In this document: positions 24,324 through 32,673 of the stretch, one piece after another
Layout: each line of letters begins with the position of its first letter
Numbering within the stretch: the stretch's first letter is position 1
Assembly (NCBI RefSeq): GCF_000215955.2
Contig: NZ_AFNV02000006.1
Span: forward strand, 1-64,000
Source: Salinisphaera shabanensis E1L3A
GTDB lineage: Bacteria; Pseudomonadota; Gammaproteobacteria; Nevskiales; Salinisphaeraceae
Direction of reading: 5' to 3'
Length of the DNA stretch: 64,000 nucleotides
Translations under genes and position numbers: made by a program
Notes under the pieces: model-generated
What the model saw: only the letters and a program-made list of their open reading frames with translations
Told to the model about the DNA's origin: nothing
Databases searched by the model: none

Positions 24324-24965
24324 TTAAGGTAGCGATGGGTTCGTGGTGCTCGGAATCGACGTAGAAAGCGTTGAGGGCGGGAGGCAAAGCCCCGAATCAT
24401 TACAGGCTTGCACCACCGCCTTTACGGTGGGTATGTCGTTGTCGGCAACTTCATCCAGGGCCGCTATCAATTTAACGTTGCCCGAATACACCCGGATCGG
24501 GTCTTCGAGGCCGACGTCGAGCTCATCGCCCGGTGGGTATTCAAGCTCGGTCGATAACAGCACGCCGTTCGCAAATATTTTGATGTCGGTCGGAATAAGA
24601 AAGTCGAAGGAGGCGGGATTGGCGTTGATATGCCACTCCGATGCGATGTCCAGTTCTATTTGGATCGTATCGCCTTCGCGCGTTGCATCGAGATCCACGT
24701 GGGCCGCGCTAAAACGCTGTGTTTGCGGTGGGACGGACTTTGAGACTGTTGATGACTCTGACGCGGTATAGAGGTCAACAACGTCCCACTTGCCATCCCG
24801 GTTATTACCGGTCGACTGGTCGGTCGTCGATCGCGCTTGGGGCTCCGTACCAGGCACGGTCCATTGCGAGAAAAGAAAAAGGCCGCTGACCGTGATCGCG
24901 ATGGTCGCTGGCAACAGCCAAGTGAGGACAAAACTCTTACGGGTCGACACGCGTCTGCTCTCCAC
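24324..24965 (-). CDS. DsbD N-terminal-domain-like protein (split DsbD)
   Basis: A 213-residue protein with one N-terminal membrane helix and a periplasmic beta-sandwich (about residues 90-205) of the DsbD alpha-domain type, ending with the redox pair in QACNDSGLCLPP. This domain hands electrons from the membrane part of DsbD to periplasmic partners. The membrane and thioredoxin parts are encoded separately upstream (24937-26124, overlap 29 bp), so the usual single DsbD chain is split in two. Partners could be the many Cys-rich periplasmic proteins of this window. Confidence 0.8.
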   Translation of the reverse strand: MESRRVSTRKSFVLTWLLPATIAITVSGLFLFSQWTVPGTEPQARSTTDQSTGNNRDGKWDVVDLYTASESSTVSKSVPPQTQRFSAAHVDLDATREGDTIQIELDIASEWHINANPASFDFLIPTDIKIFANGVLLSTELEYPPGDELDVGLEDPIRVYSGNVKLIAALDEVADNDIPTVKAVVQACNDSGLCLPPSTLSTSIPSTTNPSLP

Positions 24966-26124
24966 TGGATTCGATGGCTGTTTTCAAAGTGCTCACCGTA
25001 AATAGATCGGGTAGGCGTCGGTGGACGGTCCCCTCCGGCTTTAAGACCACGGCGAAGGGCAGGCCGGCGCCACCGAAGGATCGTAGGTAGGCGTCAAGCG
25101 TAGCGTCCGGCCGGGTGAGATCGGCGCGTAGCACGCGCATCTGGGCTGCATCGACGGCTTTCGCAATCGTGGCGTCGGCGTAAACGGTTTGTTCCAGAAC
25201 TTTGCAGTTAATACACCAGTCCGCCGTGAACTCGACAAGCACCGGCGCGCCGGCGGCGCGGGCGTCAGTCAGCGCGTGTTCGGTCAACGGTTGCCAAGGT
25301 AGCGTGTTCTGGTTGTGCGAGTTCCCATCAAAGCCCAGTGCGACGGCGCCGCTCAGGCCAATCACCAAGACGAGCGCAGGCACCAAACGTGCCCCGAATC
25401 CGGGGCCGACCACCAATGCGCGGATCAACCAGAAAGCCAGGGCGCCAAGCCAGGCGGTCCACAGCACGGTGCCGACACGCTCGGCGAGGACGGTCGTAGC
25501 AAAGAACGTCGCGCCGGCCAGGAGAATCAAGCCCATGACCTGCTGGATACGTGACAGCCACACGCCACTGCGCGGTATACGTGTCAGCAGTCCGGGTCGG
25601 GCCAGGAGAACGAGGTAGGGTAGGGCCAACCCGACGCCCACCGCCATGAACAGCGCAAAGATCGTGCTTGGCGCCTGCGTGAGGGCAAACGCCATGACGC
25701 CGCCCAGGAAAGGCCCGGTGCAGGGCGCAGACAAAACCGCGGCCAGAAAACCGGCCAAGTAGGGTTCGGCATAGCCGTTGCCCTGGACGCGATAAACCCA
25801 TTGGGGCGGTTGCACGCCGCGCCCCGCGAGACTGTAAACGCCGAGGCCGGCGAGCAGGAAAGCCAGTGCCGCGCGAAACCAGAACGCCTGGAACAGGGTG
25901 CCCCAGGTCCAGTTCAGCATGGCGGTCGCCAAAGCGAGCGCGCCGAAGAAGGTGAGCGTGCCGGCCAGCAGCGCGATCGCTGCCAAAAAGCGTTGTCGCT
26001 TACCGCTGCCCACCACACGCGCGATCGTGCGCAACTTGATGGGCAACGCGGGTAGCACACACGGCGTGAGATTGAGCAGCACGCCGGCGAACAGCGCCAG
26101 CAGGAGATTCGTCCAGATCGTCAT
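24937..26124 (-). CDS. DsbD-like thiol:disulfide transporter (membrane and thioredoxin domains)
   Basis: A 395-residue protein with eight helices carrying the redox cysteines C22 (LTPCVLPA) and C135 (LSAPCTGPF), then a C-terminal thioredoxin-like domain with C304-I-N-C307 (ADWCINCK). It carries reducing power from cytoplasmic thioredoxin to the periplasm. The N-terminal periplasmic domain is absent here and encoded by the next gene. The TVP38 gene upstream overlaps by 4 bp, so three genes form one operon. Confidence 0.9.
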   Translation of the reverse strand: MTIWTNLLLALFAGVLLNLTPCVLPALPIKLRTIARVVGSGKRQRFLAAIALLAGTLTFFGALALATAMLNWTWGTLFQAFWFRAALAFLLAGLGVYSLAGRGVQPPQWVYRVQGNGYAEPYLAGFLAAVLSAPCTGPFLGGVMAFALTQAPSTIFALFMAVGVGLALPYLVLLARPGLLTRIPRSGVWLSRIQQVMGLILLAGATFFATTVLAERVGTVLWTAWLGALAFWLIRALVVGPGFGARLVPALVLVIGLSGAVALGFDGNSHNQNTLPWQPLTEHALTDARAAGAPVLVEFTADWCINCKVLEQTVYADATIAKAVDAAQMRVLRADLTRPDATLDAYLRSFGGAGLPFAVVLKPEGTVHRRLPDLFTVSTLKTAIESSGEQTRVDP

Positions 26125-26939
26125 CGCCTGGCGTTTTGGCGGCGGCGATCCCGCGCCCTGGAATGGTCGTGCTCGCGGTTTCGCTCATGCGCGCCCCGCG
26201 ATCGGATGACGTGCGCCGCGCCGAACAGGAGCAGCGCGGCGCCCCCGCCCAGAATCCAGATATAGACCGGCAGGTGCAGCGCCTGACTGCCGAGCAGTAC
26301 GCTCAGTACGGTCAGCGGCAAAATACCCACGCCGGTGGTCCAGACGAACGTCCATCGCGGCACGCCGGCGAGTCCCGCGGCGTAATTGACCAGATTGAAG
26401 GACATGATCGGTATCAGGCGCGCGGTCAGCAGTGTCGTAATACTGCTATCACTCACGAATGCATCCAACCGCGCCTGGTAACGCAGCGGAACCAAGCGTG
26501 ACCGTGCGGCCGGGCCCAGGGCCCTTGCGATTTCGTAACTCAGTATTGCGCCGATCATTGCACCCGCCCAGGTGAGCAGTACACCCAGCCCGGAGCCGAA
26601 GACGACGCCATTGGCGATTGCGATCACCTCGGCCGGAAACGGCACGAAAGAGTGAGCCGTCATCAGGCCGATGGAAGCCGCAGGCGCCCAGGGACCAGCG
26701 CGCTCAAGGAGCGCGTGCAAACCATCGCTACTAAAATCGACAGCAAACAGGCTGTATTCGACCAAGCACCAGAGGATAACGATATCGATCCAAAGCAATG
26801 CCGCGGTTAGCACCACAGCCGCTATCAGCCACCCGCTGCGCGCGGTGCGTAGCAATGTGCGGAAGACCACAGCTAACAACACGAGGCCGAGTGCGGCCAA
26901 CGCCAGGCAGACGAACAGCAAATCTGCGTTCATCGCCAT
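26121..26939 (-). CDS. TVP38/TMEM64 family membrane protein (copy 2)
   Basis: A 272-residue VTT-domain protein. Landmarks are TAHSFVPFPAEVIAIANGVVFG, the helix GAMIGAILSYEIARALG, and TARLIPIMSFNLVNYAAGLAGV. It is longer than the copy at 10487, with two extra N-terminal helices and a His/Arg-rich tail. It leads the DsbD-like operon and overlaps the next gene by 4 bp. A lipid-scrambling or envelope function is known for relatives, but no substrate can be given here. Confidence 0.88.
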   Translation of the reverse strand: MAMNADLLFVCLALAALGLVLLAVVFRTLLRTARSGWLIAAVVLTAALLWIDIVILWCLVEYSLFAVDFSSDGLHALLERAGPWAPAASIGLMTAHSFVPFPAEVIAIANGVVFGSGLGVLLTWAGAMIGAILSYEIARALGPAARSRLVPLRYQARLDAFVSDSSITTLLTARLIPIMSFNLVNYAAGLAGVPRWTFVWTTGVGILPLTVLSVLLGSQALHLPVYIWILGGGAALLLFGAAHVIRSRGAHERNREHDHSRARDRRRQNARR

Positions 26940-26975
26940 CGGGCTTCTCGCCGATCTTTTCGTTTCGGTAGAAAA

Positions 26976-27612
26976 TTAAGCTTGAACATGGGTGCCACGG
27001 GCGGTCATGAGCCCCCAGAGCCAGTTGATTTTGTAGGTTTCGATCTGCACGGCGGCGTAGCCGCTTTCTTTGAGCATTCGAGCGCACTCATGCGTTCGAT
27101 AGGTCCGTGCGTGCGCATGCGCGCGCAGCCGTTGATAGCGCTCGAACAGCCGGCACATCAGATAATCGCCACACCAGTCCGTGAGCATGAGCTGGCCGCC
27201 GGGTCGCAGCACGCGCTGCATTTCGATCAACGCGTCGAGCGGCCGCGCGACGTAGTGAAACATGCTGCAGGAAACGACGAGGTCGAACTGTGCGTCGGCA
27301 AATGGGAGCTGCTCTGCCCATCCCTCATGAAGCGCTATATCAGACGGGAGTTTGCGGCGCGCGATTTTGAGCATGGCGGGTACCGGATCCACGCCCACGA
27401 GCCGAGTTGGGGGATGAACGGTCGCAAGACGATAAAGCAGGGCGCCCGTTCCGCAGCCCACATCGAGTAATCGAATCCTCCTCGCCCAGCGGCAAACGCG
27501 CGATCGTCTCCTGCATCGTCGCCTCGATATAGAACGACCACTTCCGATCATAGCGGCCCGCAATCCGAGCGTATTCCGCGACAACCTCTTGGTACGGAGC
27601 TTGGGTTTGCAT
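26976..27612 (-). pseudogene. SAM-dependent methyltransferase, frameshifted
   Basis: The start at 27612 reads MQTQAPYQEVVAEYARIAGR to LPLGEE and then loses frame near 27471-27485; the continuing frame reads RIRLLDVGCGTGALLYRL (SAM motif I), the SCSMFHYV region and RVLRPGGQLMLTDW to the end at 26976. The total is 637 nt, one above a multiple of three. If repaired it is a 211-residue class I (UbiE/MenG-like) methyltransferase. It lies downstream of the peroxiredoxin in the same direction. Confidence 0.75.
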
Positions 27613-27704
27613 GTCGGAAACAAGCCTTTGATTGGATGGCCGACGTCATGCATCGATCGGGTCCATACCCAGCGCGGACGGCTCATGACGTGATCGCCGG
27701 TAAC

Positions 27705-27743
27705 GCCCCGGATACAGCAACGCGACGCGCCTGTATCCGGGGC
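27705..27743. terminator. Strong hairpin between peroxiredoxin and methyltransferase
   Basis: A perfect 13-bp inverted repeat (GCCCCGGATACAG / CTGTATCCGGGGC) with a 13-nt loop, 16 bp after the peroxiredoxin stop on the minus strand. No T-run follows. Confidence 0.6.
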
Positions 27744-27759
27744 AGCACACTCTCAGTCG

Positions 27760-28377
27760 TTACTTGTTCGGCTGCTTGGTCATGCGCATTCCAGCCGGCG
27801 GGAACAGCTTCTCGGCTTCTTCATTGGACAACGCCGGCGACACGATCACGTCGTCGCCGTCCTGCCAATTGGCCGGGGTGGTGACCTTGTAGTTGTCGGT
27901 CAGCTGCAACGAATCGATCACCCGCAGAATCTCGTCGAAATTACGCCCGGCACTCTTCGGATAGGTCAGCGTCATCCGGATCTTCTTGTTGGAATCGATG
28001 ATGAACACGCTGCGCACGGTCGACGTGTCGCCGGCGTTCGGGTGGATCATGTCGTAGAGTTCCGCGACCTTGCGGTCGGAGTCGCCGATGATCGGGAAGT
28101 TCACGGCCTGGCCCTGAGTTTCCTCGATATCGGCCGACCAGCGTTTGTGATCGTCCACCGAATCCACCGAGACCACGATGGCTTTCACGTTGCGCTGGGC
28201 GAACCTTTCCTTGAGACCGCCGACCGCGCCCAGCTCGGTGGTGCACACCGGTGTGAAGTCGGCCGGATGCGACATCAACATGCCCCAGCCGTCGCCAAGC
28301 CATTCGTGGAAATCGATCTCGCCTTCGGTGGTATCGGCGGTGAAATTCGGGGCGGTATCGCCTAGATGTAAGCTCAT
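27760..28377 (-). CDS. 1-Cys peroxiredoxin (Prx6 family)
   Basis: A 205-residue peroxiredoxin with the peroxidatic cysteine C45 in PADFTPVCTTELG, and the long Prx6-type C-terminal domain (TPANWQDGDDVIVSPALS). There is no resolving cysteine, as usual for the 1-Cys class. It reduces hydrogen and organic peroxides in the cytoplasm, a sensible partner for copper stress. Transcription is leftward, and a GC hairpin separates it from the Met-rich gene upstream. Confidence 0.93.
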   Translation of the reverse strand: MSLHLGDTAPNFTADTTEGEIDFHEWLGDGWGMLMSHPADFTPVCTTELGAVGGLKERFAQRNVKAIVVSVDSVDDHKRWSADIEETQGQAVNFPIIGDSDRKVAELYDMIHPNAGDTSTVRSVFIIDSNKKIRMTLTYPKSAGRNFDEILRVIDSLQLTDNYKVTTPANWQDGDDVIVSPALSNEEAEKLFPPAGMRMTKQPNK

Positions 28378-28405
28378 TTCTATACTCCTGTTCGATCAAG
28401 AAGAG

Positions 28406-28436
28406 GCCGGCGGCCACCGGGATTGGGGCCGCCGGC
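28406..28436 (-). terminator. Terminator-like hairpin after the Met-rich peptide gene
   Basis: A 10-bp perfect GC stem (GCCGGCGGCC / GGCCGCCGGC), loop 11 nt, followed leftward by CCTCTTCTTG. It lies 10 bp beyond the stop codon at 28447. Confidence 0.6.
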
Positions 28437-28446
28437 GCATTCGTGT

Positions 28447-28734
28447 CTAGCCCTTGTCGGTCGAACCGTCCGGGCCGTTCATATTCTCCATCTTGCTCTG
28501 CATCATCTTGTTGCAGGTTTCCATCATGTCGTTCATCCGGGTCATCATTTTCATCATCGGCATGTCCTTGTTGTTCATGCCCATGCCATGACCCTTTTCA
28601 CTATCGTCTTGCATCATCTGCCCCATGTTGTCCGCGGGTGCCGACTGGGTATCGTCGCCTGGCGTGGCGGCGAGTACGGCGGGTGCGCCCGCGATCAGAG
28701 CGGCGGCAATAATCGTTTTTACTGTTGTACGCAT
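28447..28734 (-). CDS. Small Met-rich secreted protein
   Basis: A 95-residue protein with a signal peptide (residues 1-22, PAVLA) and a mature helix rich in methionine: GQMMQDD, GHGMGMNNKDMPMMKMM, ETCNKMMQ. One cysteine is in the last third. It resembles the larger Met-rich protein at 18872 in composition rather than in alignable sequence. Cu(I)/Ag(I) buffering in the periplasm is the likely role. It is 4 bp after the membrane protein gene at 28739-29071 and is probably cotranscribed with DUF411. Confidence 0.75.
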   Translation of the reverse strand: MRTTVKTIIAAALIAGAPAVLAATPGDDTQSAPADNMGQMMQDDSEKGHGMGMNNKDMPMMKMMTRMNDMMETCNKMMQSKMENMNGPDGSTDKG

Positions 28735-28738
28735 GGTT

Positions 28739-29071
28739 CTAGTCCTCTTTGGATTGTGCAGAAGGCGCGCTCAACGGCGCTGTCTGCTGTGAATAACGGG
28801 TTTGCGTGTTTGGTTCCTGTCGGGCCGTTGAATCATCAGTAGCTTTCGGTCGCATGCTCCACATCATCCAGCCCATCATGATCATGCAGGGCAGGATGAA
28901 CAGCAGCGGCACGGCCCCGATGGCCACGACCCAGTTCCAGTTGAATACGAGCCCGATTACCGCGGCGACCAAGCCGCCCACGAGCACGCTGCGTGGCTCG
29001 AGCCAGCGCCGGGCCGGATGACCCGAGTCGGACGACGAAGTCGATGCTTCGGAATTGCAGCTTTTCACCAT
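28739..29071 (-). CDS. Small membrane protein with Met-rich second helix
   Basis: A 110-residue protein: a polar N-terminus with one Cys, two helices (about residues 30-75), the second containing PCMIMMGWMMWSM, then a Gln/Ser/Thr-rich tail. The ATG at 29071 follows GAGGAAA; an upstream ATG at 29128 would overlap the DUF411 gene. The family is not recognised. PCM and Met pairs in the helix suggest copper contact (inference). Confidence 0.6.
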   Translation of the reverse strand: MVKSCNSEASTSSSDSGHPARRWLEPRSVLVGGLVAAVIGLVFNWNWVVAIGAVPLLFILPCMIMMGWMMWSMRPKATDDSTARQEPNTQTRYSQQTAPLSAPSAQSKED

Positions 29072-29102
29072 TGATTTCCTCGATGGTTGCCTGAAGACAG
29101 GC

Positions 29103-29543
29103 CTAATACGTCGTGTAAACGTCATCACTCAGCGTGTGAATCACGAAAGGTTCCTGCTTTTCGCCACCCATGCCGGGGGATCCCATCGGCATTCCGGGCA
29201 GCGAGATGCCACGGATATCGGGCTGTTCGTCCAGCAGTTTGTTGATTACTTGCGCCGGCACATGGCCGACGACGACATAGTTGCCGACCATCATGGTGTG
29301 GCAGGAGGAGAGCTTGGCGGGCACGCCGTGCTGACGGTTGATGCCGGCCATATCGTTGGTGTCGAGCACTTCGACGTCGAAACCGTTTTCATTGAGGTAG
29401 TCGGCGTATTTCTCGCAGCACATACAGCCGGGGTTGTGATACAGGGCGGCCTGGATCGGCGCCGCGAAAGCGATGCCGGTAAAGGCCGAGGCAAACGCCA
29501 GGAGCGACCACATCGCTATGGCGCGAATTAGAATGTTCTTCAT
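29103..29543 (-). CDS. DUF411 periplasmic copper-binding protein
   Basis: A 146-residue protein with a signal peptide (residues 1-28) and the DUF411 motif NPGCMCCEKYADYL near the mature N-terminus, then CHTMMVGNYVVVGHVP. DUF411 proteins bind copper or other soft metals and are common in copper and silver clusters. The start at 29543 gives the signal peptide; the frame is open to 29669 without a better start. It is probably cotranscribed with the leader gene at 29732 and the two Met-rich genes downstream. Confidence 0.85.
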   Translation of the reverse strand: MKNILIRAIAMWSLLAFASAFTGIAFAAPIQAALYHNPGCMCCEKYADYLNENGFDVEVLDTNDMAGINRQHGVPAKLSSCHTMMVGNYVVVGHVPAQVINKLLDEQPDIRGISLPGMPMGSPGMGGEKQEPFVIHTLSDDVYTTY

Positions 29544-29731
29544 CGGAATATGACTCCACGTGACTTGAATCGATGTGTCCGGATTCATCCTCAGGGGCAC
29601 GGTTTTCGCATTACCCGTATTTCGTCGGGTCACGACGATCGTGTGCTGCGGAGCGCTGCGGTCGGGCACAAATTGCCCGAGCGACCGCCAGGAAGAATCC
29701 GAGGAACGTGGCGCGTTAGGCGCCCGTCGGA

Positions 29732-30061
29732 TCAGGCGTGGAGGTCACGCGGAGGGAAGGGATCGGGGCCATCCAGCAGCCGGCCGCGATGGGCGGACGG
29801 GGAAGGAAACAGCGCCGCGGGCGCCGGATGAAAAACCGGCATATCGGTACGGTTCATGCTGGCGACCATCGCGCAGGCGGCCACGGCACAGCTGGCGGTA
29901 GCCGATGCCGAATGCGGCTGATTCGACAACTCGTTCTGGCAAAGTGCGCAATCGTCCATCCGGGTCTCGGACTCCATGGACCATGCCATGACCGCGGGGC
30001 TCGCCAGTACGCTGCCGAGCATAACGATCATCACGAGCAATTGGGCAATGAACCGCTTCAT
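29732..30061 (-). CDS. Cys/Met-rich leader-type secreted protein (CopL/DUF2946-like)
   Basis: A 109-residue protein with a signal peptide (residues 1-26, PAVMA), a DDCALC pair, ASCAVAACAMVASMN, and a Pro-rich end containing PFPPR. Architecture and position (first gene behind a MerR-type promoter) match CopL- or DUF2946-type proteins. It shares the CAVxxC style with the protein at 42288. Probably periplasmic copper binding; not firmly assigned. Confidence 0.65.
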   Translation of the reverse strand: MKRFIAQLLVMIVMLGSVLASPAVMAWSMESETRMDDCALCQNELSNQPHSASATASCAVAACAMVASMNRTDMPVFHPAPAALFPSPSAHRGRLLDGPDPFPPRDLHA

Positions 30062-30089
30062 ATAAAAACTATAGGGCTTGGATTTTATC

Positions 30090-30120
30090 TTTACAAGACT
30101 GAAGCCGGGTACGGAGTCGA
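30090..30120 (-). promoter_or_regulatory. MerR-type promoter ahead of the DUF411 cluster
   Basis: Read leftward: TCGACT, a 19-bp spacer beginning CCGTAC, then TGTAAA, 29 bp before the start at 30061. It shares the half site ACTCCGTAC with three other promoters. Confidence 0.55.
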
Positions 30121-30148
30121 GGTTTTTTATACACGATAGTAACTCGGT

Positions 30149-31753
30149 TTATGAACGAACGCGGTAGTAACGCATCATGCCGTTATCCTCGTGTTCCATG
30201 TTGTGGCAGTGATACAAATAAAGCCCCTCGAAGTCGGCGAAGGTCAACGCGACACGCACGCGTTCGCCCGGCAACACAAGCACCGTGTCGTGTAGCCCGG
30301 AATCGACCAGTCCGGCCGCCAGACCGCTCCAGCCCCGGCGGCCGCCGATTTGCTCTCGCCCGACGACCGCGAACTGCAGCCCGTGCACGTGCATGGGATG
30401 CGGCATCATGGAGTCATTGACAAATTCCCAGACCTCGGTGTGTCCCAGGGGCACGATTTCGTGGTCGGCCACGGTGGCGCCTTCGAACCGGCGGCCGTTG
30501 ATGGCGAAGCCGCGCATCATGACCATGCCCAACTTGAAGCGGCGCAACGGGGTGTCGCGCTCGACCGGTGGCGTCTGCAAATCCTCGGCGAGACGTTCAG
30601 GCAGTCGTTCCTTGCCGCGTTCGCGCCGTGTTACGCGCAAGGCGAGTAACGGGACGCGTGTGCCTGCGGGGAGGTCTGCGCCGCCCATCATGCCGCTACC
30701 CATCATTCCGCCGGCCATCATGTTGTCCATCATCCCGGCCTGGTAGCTGTCGCTGAGCAGGCGCAGTTCATCGCCGGGGTCGTTTGCGGATAAATCCACC
30801 CACAGATCGATGCGCTGGGCCGGCGCCAGGGCCACGAAGGGATATTGGCGCGGCGCCGCCAGCAGGCCACCGTCGGTGCCGAGCACAGTCATGGGCCGGC
30901 CGTCGCTCCAGGCCAGTTTGTAGATGCGCGAGTTGGAGCCATTGAGTATTCGTAGACGGTACGGCCGGGTGGCGACTTCGCGTGCGCTATCCGGTTGTCC
31001 GTTGACCAGGATGCGGTCGCCGAGAAAGCCGCGCATGCGGGTCATCATGGTGCCCATGCCGCTGCCGATATAGGTCAACTCGTTGTCGCCGGCGAAGCGG
31101 CGGTCTTGCAGAACCAGGATCATTTCCTGATCCCCGGCCGGCAGCCCCAGGGCGCGCTCGGCCTCGTCCTCGATGACCAGCGGGCCGGCCAAACCCGCAT
31201 AGCTTTGAAAGCCCACCCGGCCGCCGTCCGGTCCGTGCGGGTGCGGGTGGTACCAATACAGCCCGGCGCGGTCGCGCACATCGAAGGCTACGGTCATGGC
31301 TTCGTCGGGCTTGATCGGCAGCCGTGGCTGGCCGTCCACATCCGGCGGCACGTGCAGCCCGTGCCAATGCACGGTGGTGTCCTCCGGCAGGCTGTTCTCC
31401 AACCGGGCGTGGAAACGCTGGCCGCGGCGCAGCCGGATCAGCGGCCCGGTGTAGCTGTCGCCCACCGGGGTGATGGTATCCGCGGGGCCATTACGCAGTT
31501 CGGCCGTGTAGCGCCAGACTTCGCTTGGCGTGCCGGGCAAAATGGGCACGGTATCCGGACGCGCGCGCAGCCGAATGTCGACGTCGAAGGGGCCATTTTC
31601 GAGGCCGTAATGGCCCGCGCCTTCGCGTTTCGTACCCGCGGCCGCGTTGTCTTTACACGCCGTCAACAGAGCTGTGGGCGTCAAAGCGGTGATACCCGCA
31701 AGGCCGCCCACGCAACGCAATAGCATGCGGCGTCTGGGGTCGATAGTCGTCAT
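30149..31753 (-). CDS. Multicopper oxidase, CueO/FtsP-like with Met insert
   Basis: A 534-residue periplasmic oxidase with a Tat-type signal (DPRRRMLLRCVGG) followed by a possible lipobox LLTAC. Copper ligands are seen as HWHGLHVP, WYHPHPHG, PHPMHVHGLQF and HCHNMEHEDNGMM. A Met-rich loop (GMMDNMMAGGMMGSGMM, about residues 345-365) is inserted before the third domain. It should oxidise Cu(I). The Met peptide gene at 31753-31989 precedes it and ends in a TGATG overlap, so the two are translationally coupled. A decayed copy of the pair lies at 35402-35955. Confidence 0.92.
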   Translation of the reverse strand: MTTIDPRRRMLLRCVGGLAGITALTPTALLTACKDNAAAGTKREGAGHYGLENGPFDVDIRLRARPDTVPILPGTPSEVWRYTAELRNGPADTITPVGDSYTGPLIRLRRGQRFHARLENSLPEDTTVHWHGLHVPPDVDGQPRLPIKPDEAMTVAFDVRDRAGLYWYHPHPHGPDGGRVGFQSYAGLAGPLVIEDEAERALGLPAGDQEMILVLQDRRFAGDNELTYIGSGMGTMMTRMRGFLGDRILVNGQPDSAREVATRPYRLRILNGSNSRIYKLAWSDGRPMTVLGTDGGLLAAPRQYPFVALAPAQRIDLWVDLSANDPGDELRLLSDSYQAGMMDNMMAGGMMGSGMMGGADLPAGTRVPLLALRVTRRERGKERLPERLAEDLQTPPVERDTPLRRFKLGMVMMRGFAINGRRFEGATVADHEIVPLGHTEVWEFVNDSMMPHPMHVHGLQFAVVGREQIGGRRGWSGLAAGLVDSGLHDTVLVLPGERVRVALTFADFEGLYLYHCHNMEHEDNGMMRYYRVRS

Positions 31754-31989
31754 CAGCTACGCAGGTATTTGATCAGCGCCACCACGGCGAGCACCAATAC
31801 GCTCAACACGAGAAGTGCAAACAGCACCCACGCGGCCATCATCGGGCCACCCATCATGCCGCATTGCATCATTGATCCGTTCATCAGACCGCCGTCGCCC
31901 ATGCGGCCCGGGCCGGTCTGTCCCGCGGCAGGGGCGATCCCGATAATGGAGCCAAGCAGGCTCAACAGCAATGCTACGAATAGCTTCAT
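31753..31989 (-). CDS. Small Met-rich membrane peptide upstream of the oxidase
   Basis: A 78-residue protein: signal helix, a Gly/Met stretch (GRMGDGGLMNGSMMQCGMMG), then a membrane helix and the basic end IKYLRS. Its stop overlaps the oxidase start as TGATG. It probably gathers Cu(I) for the oxidase. An alternative start lies 12 bp upstream. The frameshifted relative is at 35717-35955, and a shorter relative of the helix and tail is at 48634-48768. Confidence 0.75.
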   Translation of the reverse strand: MKLFVALLLSLLGSIIGIAPAAGQTGPGRMGDGGLMNGSMMQCGMMGGPMMAAWVLFALLVLSVLVLAVVALIKYLRS

Positions 31990-32124
31990 GGTGTTTTCCA
32001 TGCTTTTGGTCGGTAGAGATTCAGGTATCGAGCCGTACTTGTCATTCAAAATACTCTAGCGTGCCCGGCCAGCGGTGGGGATTCGGGCAGCCCGAGCCGG
32101 GACTCAGCGATCGGGCCGATACGC

Positions 32125-32658
32125 TCACTCGCGGTATCTTGCATGTGCCCACATCAGTGATGCAGCGCCGGTTGTGATCCAGACGTCGGCCAGGTTGAAT
32201 GCCGGCCAGTGGTACTGTGCGAAATGGAAATCGAGAAAGTCCACGACGTAGCCGCGTAGCAGGCGATCCGTCAAGTTGCCCAGCGCACCGCCTAAAATCG
32301 CACTGAGCGCGATCCCTTGACCTTGCGAAGTCACCCCGCGCCACAGCCAGCGCAACAGAAAGGCCGATATGACAACGGCGACACCGATCAGGAATGCCCG
32401 TTGCCACCCACCCGCATCGGCCAGAAAGCTGAATGCGGCACCCGTATTATGTAGATGTGTCCAGCTAAAAAACTCTGTGACGGCTCTGCGCTCACCATAG
32501 TCAAGATAGGTGCTGGCCGCGTACTTGGCTGCTTGATCTACGAGCAGCAGCGCAAGAGACAACCCCAGCCACCGCAGCTTGTCGGTCGGGCTAGCACTTT
32601 TCAGCGTGCCGCCTATCGACCCCGTAGACACGAGCTGTGACTCCTGTTCGCAGTGCAC
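32125..32658 (-). CDS. lspA: Lipoprotein signal peptidase (signal peptidase II)
   Basis: A 177-residue four-helix membrane aspartyl protease that cleaves prolipoprotein signal peptides. Conserved blocks include HNTGAAFSFL, GNLTDRLLRGYVVDF and WPAFNLADVWI, with the two catalytic aspartates in VVDF and NLAD. The N-terminus is 25 residues longer than usual and polar. It lies 15 bp downstream of a CDF exporter, an arrangement known from lead/zinc/cadmium operons where PbrC is an LspA. It is therefore likely the resistance paralogue rather than the housekeeping enzyme. Confidence 0.92.
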   Translation of the reverse strand: MHCEQESQLVSTGSIGGTLKSASPTDKLRWLGLSLALLLVDQAAKYAASTYLDYGERRAVTEFFSWTHLHNTGAAFSFLADAGGWQRAFLIGVAVVISAFLLRWLWRGVTSQGQGIALSAILGGALGNLTDRLLRGYVVDFLDFHFAQYHWPAFNLADVWITTGAASLMWAHARYRE

Positions 32659-32673
32659 GTATATATCGCCACG

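Noticed and set aside
27705-27743. Hairpin considered as an integron attC site
   Set aside because: No RYYYAAC/GTTRRRY boxes and no integrase or cassettes.
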